This document shows, in pieces, positions 63,608 through 64,000 of a stretch of 64,000 bases of DNA (its first letter is position 1; each line of letters starts with the position of its first letter). The notes below the pieces were generated by a model that saw nothing but the letters and a program-made list of their open reading frames with translations, was not told where the DNA came from and did no database searches. Made by a program: the position numbers and the translations under genes. The stretch is from Methylomonas sp. LW13 (GTDB lineage Bacteria > Pseudomonadota > Gammaproteobacteria > Methylococcales > Methylomonadaceae), in the NCBI RefSeq assembly GCF_016865255.1, contig NZ_CP033381.1, forward strand, positions 1,054,001 to 1,118,000, written 5' to 3'.

Positions 63608-64000
63608 TCAGTACAGGGGTTCACGATAGAACATCAGGATGACGCCTATCTGGAATAAAGCGAACACTGAAATAAATCCGGCTACGTTTTTACCGGGCGA
63701 ATCTAGCTTAAGTTCCAGCCAGCGACCGCAAGCCAGGATCAGCGAGAATACGCCCATCATGGTATGGCCGACCTGAATCAGGAAGGCGGTTTTTGCCTCG
63801 AAACCGACATGCGAATGCGCCAACAGCATCATGCCGCCAAATGCCGCCAGCAACGGAAACATGTAAGGCATGAAGCCGCTGTTATTGTTAAGACGGGCTC
63901 TAACTTCGATCAAACCCAATACGAATACCAGTAAAGTGGCGATACGATGTTGCAGAATTTCGCCATTGTTAAACGTGCTTTCCCAGAAACCGATAGGGCC
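63608..64000 (-). CDS. Copper-resistance CopD-like membrane protein (5' end outside window)
   Basis: The minus-strand frame is open to base 64000 ([23 protein letters not shown]... upstream of the apparent TTG at 63919), so the true start is beyond the window; about 130 C-terminal residues are seen. Four hydrophobic segments (around [60 protein letters not shown]) and His residues in HSHVGF and GHTMM fit the CopD/PcoD copper-handling family, which suits a methanotroph with particulate methane monooxygenase. The family assignment rests on layout. Confidence 0.72.
   Translation of the reverse strand, partial: GPIGFWESTFNNGEILQHRIATLLVFVLGLIEVRARLNNNSGFMPYMFPLLAAFGGMMLLAHSHVGFEAKTAFLIQVGHTMMGVFSLILACGRWLELKLDSPGKNVAGFISVFALFQIGVILMFYREPLY

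Overview
The window looks like a chromosomal segment of a gammaproteobacterial methanotroph (Methylococcales, most like Methylomonas). This rests on a molybdenum nitrogenase cofactor cluster, a DraT/DraG nitrogenase-switch operon, a Wzx/Wzy-type exopolysaccharide locus with an exosortase-linked acyltransferase and a PEP-CTERM protein, a CopD-like protein beside dxs, and moderately GC-rich coding sequence. The genus is inferred from gene content and style; no rRNA or methane monooxygenase gene is present to settle it.

Layout. 1-7.7 kb: the 3' part of nifN, then nifX, a NifX-associated gene, a DUF683 gene and fdxB. After two repeat copies comes a tightly packed six-gene unit: thioredoxin-like [2Fe-2S] ferredoxin, three poorly known small proteins, a DUF364-type protein and a GlcF-like iron-sulfur protein. 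Three copies of a 250-320 bp composite palindromic repeat sit in the gaps. 7.8-13 kb: tamA-tamB, outer-membrane assembly. 13.2-25.5 kb: a ten-gene exopolysaccharide operon (initiating transferase, export lipoprotein, chain-length tyrosine kinase, polymerase, flippase, methyltransferase, four glycosyltransferases) ending in a strong terminator, followed by a PEP-CTERM-system acyltransferase at 25.9 kb. 26.6-31.8 kb: gene-poor accessory stretch with a coiled-coil membrane protein, a roughly 148 bp tandem repeat built of near-palindromes, two AT-rich orphan genes and a small inverted-repeat-bounded element. 31.8-39.7 kb: surface and signalling genes (caspase-like lipoprotein, alpha/beta-hydrolase lipoprotein, autotransporter, Ser/Thr kinase, von Willebrand A PEP-CTERM protein with a near-consensus sigma-54 promoter and a folded leader). 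40.2-44.1 kb: a 1308-residue flavin/iron-sulfur oxidoreductase fusion.

44.2-44.5 kb holds tRNA-Gly, tRNA-Cys and a second identical tRNA-Gly. 45.6-47.0 kb is an AT-rich two-gene unit that resembles a cysteine-protease-like effector with a cell-envelope partner. 47.6 kb is aqpZ; divergent from it, across a perfect CRP/FNR-type palindrome, are draT-draG. 50.5-57.9 kb is housekeeping: a hot-dog-like protein, acpP, fabF, pabC, mltG, tmk, holB, pilZ, tatD. 58-64 kb: rlmG on the plus strand, then glycosyltransferase, gloB, methyltransferase, dxs and a window-truncated copD-like gene on the minus strand.

How it fits together. NifN/NifX and associates build the nitrogenase FeMo-cofactor; FdxB and the [2Fe-2S] ferredoxin probably move electrons to nitrogenase or its assembly; DraT/DraG, 41 kb away, switch dinitrogenase reductase off and on by ADP-ribosylation. 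The exopolysaccharide operon, PEP-CTERM acyltransferase and PEP-CTERM protein suggest a biofilm or extracellular-matrix programme, at least part of it under sigma-54 control. The best candidates for something undescribed are the nif-linked unit at 3745-7659, the sigma-54/leader/PEP-CTERM locus at 38934-39857, the effector-like pair at 45597-46987 and the tandem array at 28941-29431.
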